A stretch of 64,000 bases of DNA, from contig NZ_ADVG01000004.1 of the NCBI RefSeq assembly GCF_000178855.1, positions 2,418,001 to 2,482,000 on the forward strand, read 5' to 3'. Of the stretch, positions 17,517 to 26,746 are shown piece after piece. Numbering within the stretch: the stretch's first letter is position 1; each line of letters opens with the position of its first letter. Below the pieces are notes generated by a model. It saw only the letters and a program-made list of their open reading frames with translations, was not told where the DNA came from and made no database searches. A program made the position numbers and the translations under genes. Source of the stretch: Ktedonobacter racemifer DSM 44963 (GTDB lineage Bacteria > Chloroflexota > Ktedonobacteria > Ktedonobacterales > Ktedonobacteraceae).

Positions 17517-17719
17517 ATAGCGTGGGAGTATGGGATGAGGGTGAAAATGCCAGGTGTAGATGTTGGATTTGCACTGGAGTGAAAGTGGTGCTGTTTTGGA
17601 GTGGCAAGGGAGCAGGGGAGTGTGAGCCTAATATTCTTATAGCCGTTTGATCGAAGGAGACAAGGCGATCCCTCTTTTTCCTCTCAAGCAGGGAGGCCCT
17701 TCTCCTCGTCTCCTTCGCG

Positions 17720-18039
17720 CTAGGTATGCAAAAAGATGGTGCCGTGATGGTACTGGGCGTGGCTCCAGAGGAGGAGGTCCTCGAAGTCCTGACGAAAGGC
17801 ATAGAGAACCTGTTCGCGTGCGATCGCGTCAGGCATGACGGTTTGGCGCCAGATCAGAATGATCTCCAGCGGCTCCTGCTGGTCGTGAGGCTCGGAAATG
17901 GGCTATGTTGCAAAAATACGAAGAGGAACACAAAGAACGGAGTTTCATCGTTCTTTGTGTTCCTCTTCGTATTTTTGCAACATAGCCAGATGAAGCGAGT
18001 GAGCGTGCGTTCCTCATAGATGATGACACAACGACTCAT
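17720..18039 (-). pseudogene. Small gene split by a hairpin element
   Basis: On the reverse strand an AAGGGA ribosome site precedes ATG 18039, which encodes MSRCVIIYEERTLTRFI. Reading is then broken by the 87-bp palindrome at 17901-17987. Beyond it a coding-like stretch continues in another frame (ISEPHDQQEPLEIILIWRQT, then VLYAFRQDFEDLLLWSHAQY) to a stop at 17720. With the palindrome removed the two parts are still two bases out of frame. The product would be about 75 residues, of unknown family. Confidence 0.5.
17901..17987. mobile_element. 87-bp perfect hairpin, MITE-like, with IS6-type ends
   Basis: Two 39-base arms (17901-17939, 17949-17987) are exact complements around a 9-base centre. 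Each end starts GGCTATGTTGCAAAAAT, very close to the GGCTGTGTTGCAAAAA end of IS6-family relics in this window (28732, 43345, 51440). No 8-bp target duplication is visible. It interrupts the small gene at 17720-18039. Confidence 0.65.
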
Positions 18040-18485
18040 GCCACATCCCTTATGTTCTCCCATCTCATCGTTATCGGTAAGTAACGAAAAAATCGTGTAA
18101 CACGCTACGGTGATGGACAAAAAGAATATTTGAAGATATTGCGACACAATCAAACGTTTCTTTTGAGACGATAAAGGTGGACCAGGATCATATGTCCTTC
18201 AAATGGATTTATTTTGAACAAAATAATTACATTATTTATATAATGCAAAAATTTGGTAATTCCCCCAAAGGGCTGAGGAGCAGCGGGTCGCCCTCGCTCA
18301 CACACGTGTTCACTGCTCCAATTCCAATCGTATGGGTGCTGACATCTTCTCGTGATCGATGAATAACCGCTTTGCGCCCTCTTCAATCGAGCGTGGTGTC
18401 AGAGCTTTTAATTTGTTGGGCTTTAAATTTTTTTGCGACACTACCAGGGCGTGTACTCAGCAGAAACTACATCATTTCTGATCCC
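18040..18485. other. Non-coding spacer
   Basis: AT-rich DNA with no convincing gene. It ends in the promoter of the ROK regulator. Confidence 0.4.
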
Positions 18486-18517
18486 TTGACAACCCTTATT
18501 TTATTATTTAAAATAAG
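18486..18517 (+). promoter_or_regulatory. ROK regulator promoter with inverted-repeat operator
   Basis: TTGACA (18486-18491) and TAAAAT (18509-18514) are spaced by 17 bases. CTTATTTTA and TAAAATAAG (18495-18503 and 18509-18517) form a perfect 9-bp inverted repeat over the spacer and -10 box. NagC/XylR-type ROK repressors bind similar A/T inverted repeats, so this is probably an autoregulatory site. Confidence 0.6.
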
Positions 18518-18644
18518 TAAAAATACCTTAAAGATGAACAAAAGAATGAAATAAGGACTGGCTTCAAAGGAGGTAATTTTCATCCCCGGATTGTGCTGGT
18601 TGGAGGCTTAAAACAATGGAGAATTGTTATTTGTGGAGAGATCA

Positions 18645-19871
18645 ATGAAGCGGACACGCAATTCCGTTGTACCAGATGTGCGACAGATCAGCCGCTCTAC
18701 GATCCTTCGGCAAATCTATCTGGGGCAGTCGATGAGCCGCCAGAAATTGAGTCAATATTCTGGTCTAAGCTCAGCGACGATCACTAATGTGGTTGTCGAA
18801 TTGCTTCAGGAAGGGATTGTTATCGAGTCTGGTATCGAGGCATCACAAGGAGGACGACCTCGTTCCATTCTGACCATCAATCCGCATTACGGATATTTTC
18901 TTGGTGTCGACATTGGTGAGACGTTCATCAGGATTGAGCTCTTTGATTTAACATTGCACAAGCTAAGCTCCATAGCGTATCCACAGGTTCTCGATGAGAA
19001 TCGGCCAGAACAGGCGGTGCAATTTATTTGCCAAGGAGCAGAAGCTGTATTGGCCGAAGTTGGGATCACACTGGAGAAAGTGCTTGGTGTGGGGATTGGT
19101 GTCGGTGGCCTGGTCGAACGGGATGAACAGATAGTGGCCTACTTACCTAGTTGGGGATGGCAGAGTGTGCCGCTCGTCTCACTTCTCGAAACGTATTTTC
19201 CTATGCCCATCTACCTTGATAATGGTGCGAAAGCCATGGCACAGGCCGAGAGTTTGTTTGGGGCTGGTCAATGGTATGAGCATTTAGCTGTTTTACTGGT
19301 AGGGACGGGGATAGGGGCTGGTATTATCGCTGATGATTCCCTGTACCGCGGTGTCAGCAATAATGCTGGGGAATGGGGACACACAACTATCGAGCTGAAT
19401 GGGCGCTTGTGTCGCTGTGGTGGTTATGGCTGTCTTGAAGCCTACGCCGGCGCCCCTGGCATTATTGAGCGATTGAGAGAGGTGGCACCGCAGAGTTCAC
19501 TCCTTCAGAGTAACGATCAGGAGCGCATTATTGCTGCCATCGTTGAGGCAGCTCGTAATGGAGAACGCGCTGCAATTGACGTGCTCAAAGACACCGCGCA
19601 CTATCTGGGTGCTGGTATCGCAAATCTCATTAACCTTTTCAACCCACAAGTCATTGTCCTGGGTGGGTGGGTTGGGTTGGAAATTGGCGAGTATATTCTC
19701 CCAGAATTGCACCGGTTTGTCGAGCGTTATGCTCTCAAACGGTTGTTCTCAGCCACCAGGATCGAACTCAGCCGCCTGGGCCAAGATGCTGTGGCTATGG
19801 GAGCCGCAGCGTTTACCCTGGAGCAGTTTCTAGAGGTTGCTGGAAGGCACAATTCATCTTACCTCAAATGA
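18645..19871 (+). CDS. ROK family transcriptional regulator (NagC/XylR type)
   Basis: ATG 18645 follows GGAGA. An N-terminal winged helix (RSTILRQIYLGQSMSRQKLS, QYSGLSSATITNVVVELLQE) is joined to a ROK sugar-binding fold (YFLGVDIGETFIRIELFD; VGTGIGAGIIADDSLYRGVS; GHTTIELNGRLCRCGGYGCL with the zinc cysteines). Length is 408 residues. Located directly before an ABC sugar importer, it most likely represses that importer and itself in response to a sugar. Confidence 0.9.
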   Translation: MKRTRNSVVPDVRQISRSTILRQIYLGQSMSRQKLSQYSGLSSATITNVVVELLQEGIVIESGIEASQGGRPRSILTINPHYGYFLGVDIGETFIRIELFDLTLHKLSSIAYPQVLDENRPEQAVQFICQGAEAVLAEVGITLEKVLGVGIGVGGLVERDEQIVAYLPSWGWQSVPLVSLLETYFPMPIYLDNGAKAMAQAESLFGAGQWYEHLAVLLVGTGIGAGIIADDSLYRGVSNNAGEWGHTTIELNGRLCRCGGYGCLEAYAGAPGIIERLREVAPQSSLLQSNDQERIIAAIVEAARNGERAAIDVLKDTAHYLGAGIANLINLFNPQVIVLGGWVGLEIGEYILPELHRFVERYALKRLFSATRIELSRLGQDAVAMGAAAFTLEQFLEVAGRHNSSYLK

Positions 19872-20102
19872 GGAATATGGCCTCATCTGGAATCAGTTCT
19901 GTACGCTTGAGTGCGCTTATGCCTCTCCAGCGTGAATATCCTGATGAATATAGGCCCTTATGTCCGTATGTCTAGTTTTATTAGTGTACTGCCCTGGAGG
20001 TGACAACAAGCTTAGAGACAGAAACGAGGGAGCAGATATCGTGGGGTGTTTTTCATAGATCACGCTGTCGTTTTCTTATGTGCAAGTAGGAGGCATTGGA
20101 CA

Positions 20103-21431
20103 ATGCAGTTTTTCTCCTCTTCCCCTCGGATGCGCCATTTGGCGTCACAGTTCGCCATGTTGGGCATCATACTCGCGCTCATAGGACCTCTCGCTGCCTG
20201 TGGTGGCAGCAATTCAAGCGATACCTCCACCGGCCCGGTGAACTTAACTTTCTGGTCATGGATCACTGGAGCCGATAAGGCGGTTGCTCTCTGGAACCAG
20301 ACTCATCCCAATATTCATGTCAAATTCAGCAATGTGGGTTCAGGCCCGGTTGAATACGACAAGCTATTTACAGGTATCAAAGCGAATAACGAACCCGATG
20401 TTGCTCAGGTCGAGTTCCAGGTCATGCCCACGTTTGAGACGACGGGTGCGCTGGTTGACCTTGCTCCTTATGGAGCTGGAGCACTGAAGGATAAGTTTGT
20501 CCCCTGGACCTGGAAGCAGGATACCCTTGGCGGCTCTATCTATGGTATTCCTGGCGATACTGGTCCTCTGGCTCTGTACTATCGGGCCGACCTCTTCACA
20601 AAGTATCATATCCCGGTACCCACTACCTGGGCGGAATACGCTGAAGATGCGGCCAAATTGCATGCCGCCGCCCCCAATACTTTTATCACTGACTTCCCTC
20701 CCAAGCAACCAGGATGGTTTACCGGGCTGGAGTGGCAGGCTGGTGCGCGCATGTTCACCATCGATGGCCAGTCCTGGAAAGTATCCATTAACAATCCTCA
20801 GGCCCAGCAGGTCGCCTCTTACTGGCAAGATCTGATCAACAAAAAGCTCATCAAAACCGAGCCGGACTTCGCCGATGGCTGGTTCCACGACTTGCAGAGC
20901 GGGGCAGTTGCTACCTGGATTACCGCGCCCTGGGGAGCTGGTATCATTGAGCAAAATGCTCCCAAGACCGCTGGGGATTGGAGAGTTGCCCCCATCCCAC
21001 AGTGGGAGGCTGGTCAGCAAGTTGATGGCAACTGGGGTGGTTCCTCCAATGTAGTGTTCAAAAGCACGCAGCATCCCAAAGAGGCCGCCGAATTCGCCCA
21101 ATGGTTCAATACCAATCAGGGGAGTATGGAGTTACAGATTAAGGGCAATGCGCTTTATCCTGCCTACCAGCCTCTCTTAGATTCATCTTTGCTGAGCGGT
21201 TCTCGCCCGTTCTTTGGGGACCAGAAGATCTTCGACCTCTTTAAGACAGCGAGTACGCAGGTGGACGTCAGTTTCCAGTGGGGACCAACGATGGAGAAGG
21301 TCTATAGCGACATTGGTGATAATTTTGCCAACGCGGTCAATGGCCAGAGTACATTGGGTCAGGGGCTTAATGCAGTCCAGCAGAGCACAATAAACGACAT
21401 GAAAAAGCAGGGCTTTAGCGTCAGTTCGTAG
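20103..21431 (+). CDS. Sugar ABC transporter substrate-binding lipoprotein
   Basis: ATG 20103 follows AGGAGG. A signal peptide ends in a lipobox (GPLAACGGSNSSD), so the protein is lipid-anchored outside the membrane. The mature part reads as a family 1 solute-binding protein (LTFWSWITGADKAVALWNQT; PTTWAEYAEDAAKLHAAAPN; a late hinge and W-rich sugar pocket). It is the first gene of a binding protein-permease-permease operon downstream of the ROK repressor. Confidence 0.9.
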   Translation: MQFFSSSPRMRHLASQFAMLGIILALIGPLAACGGSNSSDTSTGPVNLTFWSWITGADKAVALWNQTHPNIHVKFSNVGSGPVEYDKLFTGIKANNEPDVAQVEFQVMPTFETTGALVDLAPYGAGALKDKFVPWTWKQDTLGGSIYGIPGDTGPLALYYRADLFTKYHIPVPTTWAEYAEDAAKLHAAAPNTFITDFPPKQPGWFTGLEWQAGARMFTIDGQSWKVSINNPQAQQVASYWQDLINKKLIKTEPDFADGWFHDLQSGAVATWITAPWGAGIIEQNAPKTAGDWRVAPIPQWEAGQQVDGNWGGSSNVVFKSTQHPKEAAEFAQWFNTNQGSMELQIKGNALYPAYQPLLDSSLLSGSRPFFGDQKIFDLFKTASTQVDVSFQWGPTMEKVYSDIGDNFANAVNGQSTLGQGLNAVQQSTINDMKKQGFSVSS

Positions 21432-21590
21432 CAAGGCGTATCTCTACGCCTTACCAGGCCAAATACGCGTTTCCAGGTATTGGCACTTCTGGAAACGCGT
21501 CGGCGGCCTCTGGGACGCTTGTTGGTTGTATGTGTCGGTGCAAAACCTGCATACGTTTCATGGATGTGATCTGAACGAGGAGAATATTGT

Positions 21591-22526
21591 ATGGCTCTGG
21601 AAGTAGTCTCACTCCGTCCGCGTCGCCAGCCACGCCAGACCTTGCGCCTTCGAACGCTGGTGCCCTATCTGTTTCTCTTGCCCTTCGGGTTGCTCTTCAT
21701 CCTGTTTTTTATTGCGCCACTCATTTATGCAATCTATCAGAGTATGTTTCAGTCCCACCGCAGTGGTCTGGGATTAGGTGCTGCTACAGTGAGTTTCAGC
21801 GGTCTGGCCAATTTTGCCGATGTCTTGCACGATCCCAATTTCACTGCCTCAGTGGGTCGGGTGTTGCTATATGGCATCGTGCAGGTTCCAGTGATGCTGG
21901 GTTTGGCCCTCATCCTGGCGCTGTTCCTGGATTCAGCGGCGGCACGCTTCAAACCTTTCTTTCGGCTGGCCTTCTTCGTGCCCTATGCCATCCCAGGCAT
22001 CATTGCTGCTCTGTTGTGGGGCTATCTCTATGACCCGGCTCTTAGTCCAATCGTCAAAGGGGTCCAAGTGCTCGGCTTGCCGAGGCCGGATTTTTTGGGT
22101 GTAGGAAGCGTCCTCTGGTCTATTGCCAATATTGCTACCTGGACGTATACAGGCTACAATATGCTCATCATTTTTGCCGCTCTCCAGGCTATTCCTTCTG
22201 AGATCTACGAGTCGGCTCGCATGGATGGTAGCTCGGGATGGCACGTTGCCTGGCATATCAAAATTCCTCTGATCGTCCCCACCCTGATCTTGACTTGTAT
22301 CTTCTCTATTATTGGGACACTCCAACTCTTCGGTGAACCACAGGTACTCTCGGCCATCTCCAACAACATTTCGAGTTCATACACTCCTGTATTGTATGCA
22401 TACAATACCGCTTTTAACTACAACAACTACAACTATGCCGCAGCGCTCTCAGTTGTGTTGGCACTCGTTATCTGCGTCCTTTCCTTCGGCTTCTTACGTA
22501 TTACCCAGCGACAATCAGGAGTATAA
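21591..22526 (+). CDS. Sugar ABC transporter permease (MalF/UgpA type)
   Basis: The 311-residue protein has six hydrophobic segments beginning LVPYLFLLPFGLLFILFFIA. The ATPase-contact EAA loop is IYESARMDGSSGWHVAWHIK (about residues 204-223), the usual position. GAGGAGA precedes the ATG. The partner permease begins four bases after its stop. No ATPase gene follows; carbohydrate importers often borrow a shared MsmK/UgpC-type ATPase. Confidence 0.9.
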   Translation: MALEVVSLRPRRQPRQTLRLRTLVPYLFLLPFGLLFILFFIAPLIYAIYQSMFQSHRSGLGLGAATVSFSGLANFADVLHDPNFTASVGRVLLYGIVQVPVMLGLALILALFLDSAAARFKPFFRLAFFVPYAIPGIIAALLWGYLYDPALSPIVKGVQVLGLPRPDFLGVGSVLWSIANIATWTYTGYNMLIIFAALQAIPSEIYESARMDGSSGWHVAWHIKIPLIVPTLILTCIFSIIGTLQLFGEPQVLSAISNNISSSYTPVLYAYNTAFNYNNYNYAAALSVVLALVICVLSFGFLRITQRQSGV

Positions 22527-22530
22527 GGAT

Positions 22531-23475
22531 ATGAGCCAAAGCATTTCCGATAATATGAGTCAAAGCATTTCTTCAGAGCCGATACCTCTCGCTCAAAAAA
22601 CAGTGACCATCAAGTGGCGACGCCCCAGTCAGTTCAACTTGAATAACATTGGGGTTATGACCTTCTTGATCGCCTTTGCTGTCTACTTTCTGATACCCTT
22701 TTTCTGGTTGGTGATCTCCTCGACGAAAAGCCAGGCCGATTTGTTCGGTACATTTGGCTTCTGGTTCTCGCCTGACTTCCATCTGTTTGCCAATGTACAG
22801 CAACTCTTTACCTTCAACGGTGGAATCTATGCACGCTGGCTACTTAATACCCTCCTCTATGCAGGCGTGGGAGCCGTAGTTGGGACGTTTATCGCGAGCA
22901 TGGCTGGCTACGCCCTGGCCAAGTATACCTTCCGTGGGCGTAACCTGACCTTCTCTATCATTCTGGGGGCGATCCTGGTGCCAGCAACGACCCTGGCTCT
23001 GCCGCTCTACCTGTTAATGAGTAGTGTGGGACTGACCAATACGTACTGGTCGGTACTCTTGCCCAGTCTTGTTAGCCCTTTCGGGGTGTATCTCTCTCGT
23101 ATCTATGCGGCGTCGGCTGTGCCCGATGAACTTCTGGAGGCTGCCCGCATGGATGGAGCAAACGAGTTCACAACCTTTCTGATCGCGCTTAATTTGATGG
23201 CCCCGGCGCTGGTAACGATCTTACTTTTCCAATTTGTGGCTATCTGGAACAACTATTTCCTGCCGTTGGTGATGCTCAATGATTCCAATCTCTTCCCTAT
23301 TACAGTGGGCTTACAGACTTGGAATGTGACCGCCACGAACGCTAGCGCTGGCCAGACAATCTATAACCTGATCATAACAGGATCATTGCTTTCCTCAATT
23401 CCTCTGCTGATTGGTTGTATTATCCTGCAACGCTTCTGGCGCGGGGGACTGGGGGTGGGAAGCATTAAAGGCTAA
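22531..23475 (+). CDS. Sugar ABC transporter permease (MalG/UgpE type)
   Basis: ATG 22531 (MSQSISDNMS) lies four bases after the previous stop and is preferred to the long upstream in-frame extension, which runs through the neighbouring permease. The 314-residue product has six membrane spans and the EAA loop ELLEAARMDGANEFTTFLIA. It completes the import channel. The operon ends just before a short MITE-like relic. Confidence 0.9.
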   Translation: MSQSISDNMSQSISSEPIPLAQKTVTIKWRRPSQFNLNNIGVMTFLIAFAVYFLIPFFWLVISSTKSQADLFGTFGFWFSPDFHLFANVQQLFTFNGGIYARWLLNTLLYAGVGAVVGTFIASMAGYALAKYTFRGRNLTFSIILGAILVPATTLALPLYLLMSSVGLTNTYWSVLLPSLVSPFGVYLSRIYAASAVPDELLEAARMDGANEFTTFLIALNLMAPALVTILLFQFVAIWNNYFLPLVMLNDSNLFPITVGLQTWNVTATNASAGQTIYNLIITGSLLSSIPLLIGCIILQRFWRGGLGVGSIKG

Positions 23476-23486
23476 TGATCTTTCCT

Positions 23487-23630
23487 GGTCGTGTTGCAAA
23501 AATTTAAAGCTCAGCAAACCGAAGCATGCTTGATCGCGTTTCGCCAGCAAAAGATGCGGAATATGTATTGCTCGTTATGCCGTGATTATCCGACATATTT
23601 TCTCAGTTCATAATTTTCGCAACACTTCCC
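23487..23630. mobile_element. 144-bp MITE-like relic
   Basis: The left end reads GGTCGTGTTGCAAAAATT and the right end AATTTTCGCAACACTT, giving imperfect terminal repeats of about 15 bp with the GTGTTGCAAAAA word shared by the IS6-type ends in this window. The interior codes for nothing obvious. The last ~40 bases resemble a segment near 43460-43500. Confidence 0.5.
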
Positions 23631-23871
23631 TTGGTGGTACCAACTGGTCCACGAGTAATGGCACAGTTATTCAACAATGATCGGAGGTGAGTGATCAAAC
23701 GAATCAGGAGTGGAGCCTCAACGCTACGGACGATGGCTATTACTCTATCGTCAACCGTTACAGCGGCAAGGTACTTGACGATACCAACTGATCCACTCAC
23801 TTCCGACCACTGCTGAATGATCGGAGGTAAGTGGTCAGACTGACCAGGAATGGAGTCTGCAACAAGTGTGA
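23631..23871 (+). pseudogene. Fragment of a ricin-type beta-trefoil lectin domain
   Basis: Translated rightward, the DNA gives TNWSTSNGTVIQQ, stop, DQTNQEWSLNATDDGYYSIV then NRYSGKVLDDTN, stop, and a second TDQEWSLQQV ending at a true-looking stop (23869-23871). The QQW/W.L and SGK.LD elements are typical of ricin B lectin repeats. Similar 23-base words (TGATCGGAGGTRAGTGRTCA) replace coding sequence twice and can form an imperfect hairpin. It is a decayed C-terminus of a carbohydrate-binding protein. Confidence 0.6.
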
Positions 23872-23935
23872 CTACTCCCCGGTCTAAAGACGTGGGTTTC
23901 TAGTTTATTTAACGTCATTCATGGAGGAATGCACG

Positions 23936-26533
23936 ATGAGAGTTTCCCGGCGGCGTTTCCTGGCCGGCTCTGTCGCCATGGCAGGTGCGCTGGGCGTATT
24001 GCCCGAAGTCATGGGTCAACATGCCGCATATGCGGCCTCTGCCCCCATCGGCCAGACCATCTGGCTCCAGGCGACCAATAACAACAACTTTGTCAGTGCG
24101 CGTACCGACCAGGCCAATACCCCTCTACTGGCCACCTCGACCCAGGTCCAGGCCTGGGAACAGTTTGACGTGGTTGATGCCGGCAACGGGCTGGTCGCCT
24201 TGCGCTCGCACGCCAATAACAATTACGTCAGCGCCCGTATCAGTCAGACGAATGTGCCCCTGCAGGCTAGCGCAACTCAGGTCCAGGGGTGGGAACAGTT
24301 CAACTGGTTGCCGCAGAGCAATGGGACCGTTGCCTTACAATCGGCGGCCAATAACAATTATGTGAGTGCGCGCACAGATCAGACCAATACCCCTCTGGAT
24401 GCCACGGCAACCCAGGTGCAGGCCTGGGAGCAATTCAACTGGGGAGTGGCTACTCCCCCTATTGGTCAGACGATCTGGCTCCAGGCGACCAACAACAATA
24501 ATTACGTGAGCGCCCACAATGATCAGACCAATACTCCCCTACTGGCCACGGCGACGCAGGTGCAGGGATGGGAACAGTTTGATGTGGTCGACGCAGGCAA
24601 CGGGCTGATTGCCTTGCGCTCACACGCCAATAACAATTATGTCAGCGCCCGTATCAGTCAAACAAATGCGCCTCTGCAAGCCAGCGCCACTCAGGTGCAG
24701 GGCTGGGAGCAATTTAGCTGGATCCTGCAAAACAATGGGACGGTTGCCTTACAGTCGGCGGCCAATAGCAACTATGTCAGTGCGCGCACCGACCAGACCA
24801 ATACCCCTCTGGATGCCACCTCAACTCAGGTCCAGGCCTGGGAACAATTCCGCTGGGGGCTGGTCGGCGGATCTGGTGGGTCGCCCAACTTTGGTCCCAA
24901 CGTGTACATCTTTGACCCCTCGATGTCCAGCGCGACGATTCAAAACACCTTGACTTCGGTCTTCAATCAGCAGCAAAGCAATCAATTTGGCTCGAATCGC
25001 TATGCCTTCCTCTTCAAGCCAGGCACCTACAACGTGGATGTCAACCTTGGCTTCTACACCCAGGTACTGGGTCTGGGCTATCTGCCCGGCAATGTGACGA
25101 TCAATGGCGCGGTTCACGTCGCCGCTGACTGGATGCCGAATCACAATGCCACCTGTAACTTCTGGCGCGGGGCCGAGAACATGACCGTGATTCCTCCCAC
25201 TGGCACCAACGTCTGGGCAGTGTCTCAGGCCGCGCCTTTCCGGCGCATGAATGTACAGGGGAATATGAAACTGGATGATGGTGGATGGTCCAGTGGCGGC
25301 TTCCTGGCCGACACCAACGTCAGCGGTCAGGTCAACTCGGGTACGCAGCAGCAGTGGCTCTCCAGGAACGATCAACTGGGAAGCTGGGCCGGTTACAACT
25401 GGAACATGGTCTTTGTGGGGGTCAATGGCGCACCGGGACAAAGCTTCCCCAACCCGCCCTACACTGTAGTTGGCCAGGTACCCGTGATCAGAGAAAAGCC
25501 GTTCCTGTATATTGACCAGTCTGGCAACTACCAGGTCTTTGTACCTGCCCTCAGGACGAACTCACAGGGCACGAGTTGGGGCAGTGGGTCGCCTGCTGGC
25601 ACCTCCATCCCCCTCAGCCAGTTCTATATTGCTCAGCCAAGCGATACCGCGACGACCCTCAACAACGCGCTCTCAAAGGGGTTAAACCTGCTCTTCACGC
25701 CCGGCATCTACTCCCTCAACGGCACGATTAATGTGACGCGCGCGAACACGGTAGTGCTTGGCCTGGGCATGGCCACGCTGGTTCCGCAAAACGGGGTCAT
25801 TCCCATGACGGTCGCTGATGTCGATGGCGTCACCATCGCCGGATTGCTCTTCGATGCTGGCCCAGTCAACTCGCCGGTTCTGTTGCAGATTGGCCCAAGT
25901 GGATCTTCACAAAGTCACGCAGCCAATCCTACACTGCTCAGTGATGTCTTTATCAGGATCGGTGGCACCGCGACAGCCGGGCTGGCCACTCAGAGCCTGG
26001 TGATCAACAGCAACGATGTCATTCTCGATGACCTCTGGCTCTGGCGCGCGGACCACGGCATCAACAACAACGCCACGGTTGGCTGGACCATCAATCCCGC
26101 CGCCAATGGCCTGATCGTTAATGGCAACAACGTGACCGCGTATGGCCTGTTCGTCGAGCATTACCAGCAGTACCAGGTCATCTGGAATGGCAACGGCGGC
26201 CGGACCTACTTCTTCCAGAACGAACTGCCCTATGATCCCCCCACGCAGTCAGCTTGGATGAATGGTAGCACCAACGGCTACGCGGCCTACAAGGTGGCGA
26301 ACTCAGTCACCAGTCACGAAGCCTGGGGATTGGGCAGCTACTGCTACTTCAATGTCAACCCCAGCGTGGCCGAGGATCACTCCTTTGAAGTTCCCAACAC
26401 GCCAGGAGCCAAGTTCCACGATATGGTGACCGTCTCGCTGGGCGGAACTGGTACGATTACTCACATCATCAACAATACAGGAGGTCCGTCAAACTCTAGC
26501 ACTAGCGTCGCTGACCTGGTCAGCTATCCCTAG
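23936..26533 (+). CDS. Tat-exported beta-trefoil repeat protein with a right-handed beta-helix enzyme domain
   Basis: ATG 23936 follows GGAGGA. The signal peptide has a twin-arginine motif (MRVSRRRFLAGSVAMAGALG). Residues about 40-315 are repeats of a fascin/beta-trefoil-like unit (TIWLQATNNNNFVSA; NTPLLATSTQVQAWEQFD; ALRSHANNNYVSARISQTN) in two modules. From about residue 320 a large domain (NVYIFDPSMSSATIQNTL; YAFLFKPGTYNVDVNLGFYT; QVLGLGYLPGNVTINGAVHV; GLFVEHYQQYQVIWNGNGGR) reads as a right-handed beta-helix like pectate-lyase-fold glycoside hydrolases. Similar actinobacterial proteins are often labelled adenylyl cyclase or factor 5/8 proteins without support. A polysaccharide-degrading role is inference. 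Confidence 0.75.
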   Translation: MRVSRRRFLAGSVAMAGALGVLPEVMGQHAAYAASAPIGQTIWLQATNNNNFVSARTDQANTPLLATSTQVQAWEQFDVVDAGNGLVALRSHANNNYVSARISQTNVPLQASATQVQGWEQFNWLPQSNGTVALQSAANNNYVSARTDQTNTPLDATATQVQAWEQFNWGVATPPIGQTIWLQATNNNNYVSAHNDQTNTPLLATATQVQGWEQFDVVDAGNGLIALRSHANNNYVSARISQTNAPLQASATQVQGWEQFSWILQNNGTVALQSAANSNYVSARTDQTNTPLDATSTQVQAWEQFRWGLVGGSGGSPNFGPNVYIFDPSMSSATIQNTLTSVFNQQQSNQFGSNRYAFLFKPGTYNVDVNLGFYTQVLGLGYLPGNVTINGAVHVAADWMPNHNATCNFWRGAENMTVIPPTGTNVWAVSQAAPFRRMNVQGNMKLDDGGWSSGGFLADTNVSGQVNSGTQQQWLSRNDQLGSWAGYNWNMVFVGVNGAPGQSFPNPPYTVVGQVPVIREKPFLYIDQSGNYQVFVPALRTNSQGTSWGSGSPAGTSIPLSQFYIAQPSDTATTLNNALSKGLNLLFTPGIYSLNGTINVTRANTVVLGLGMATLVPQNGVIPMTVADVDGVTIAGLLFDAGPVNSPVLLQIGPSGSSQSHAANPTLLSDVFIRIGGTATAGLATQSLVINSNDVILDDLWLWRADHGINNNATVGWTINPAANGLIVNGNNVTAYGLFVEHYQQYQVIWNGNGGRTYFFQNELPYDPPTQSAWMNGSTNGYAAYKVANSVTSHEAWGLGSYCYFNVNPSVAEDHSFEVPNTPGAKFHDMVTVSLGGTGTITHIINNTGGPSNSSTSVADLVSYP
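24419..24865 (+). repeat. 447-bp module shared with the chitinase gene
   Basis: This stretch, coding for a whole beta-trefoil module, matches 28208-28654 base for base except for two substitutions. The flanking modules in the two genes are related but clearly more diverged. Confidence 0.9.
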
Positions 26534-26746
26534 CCTGGATCGCACAGTCTGAATGGAGCTGTTGATTTCTGGGATGATATCAGCAGCCCCAAGGAAATGA
26601 ATACGCCTTTCATTTGGCAACGAGGGAGCCAGTCTTTGCCGACTGATTTCCTCACGCCTAAATTCCTTGAGAGTATGCATGGAGTGAGCAATCGCTCTCT
26701 CAACCTGAATGTCGTGTTTTGTCATAGTATTCATGGAGGAATCGCT

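Noticed and set aside
23868..23905. CCCCGGTCTAAAGACGTGGG hairpin before the beta-helix gene as an IS200/IS605 relic
   Set aside because: A single short imperfect stem without any other element feature; it could be part of the leader.
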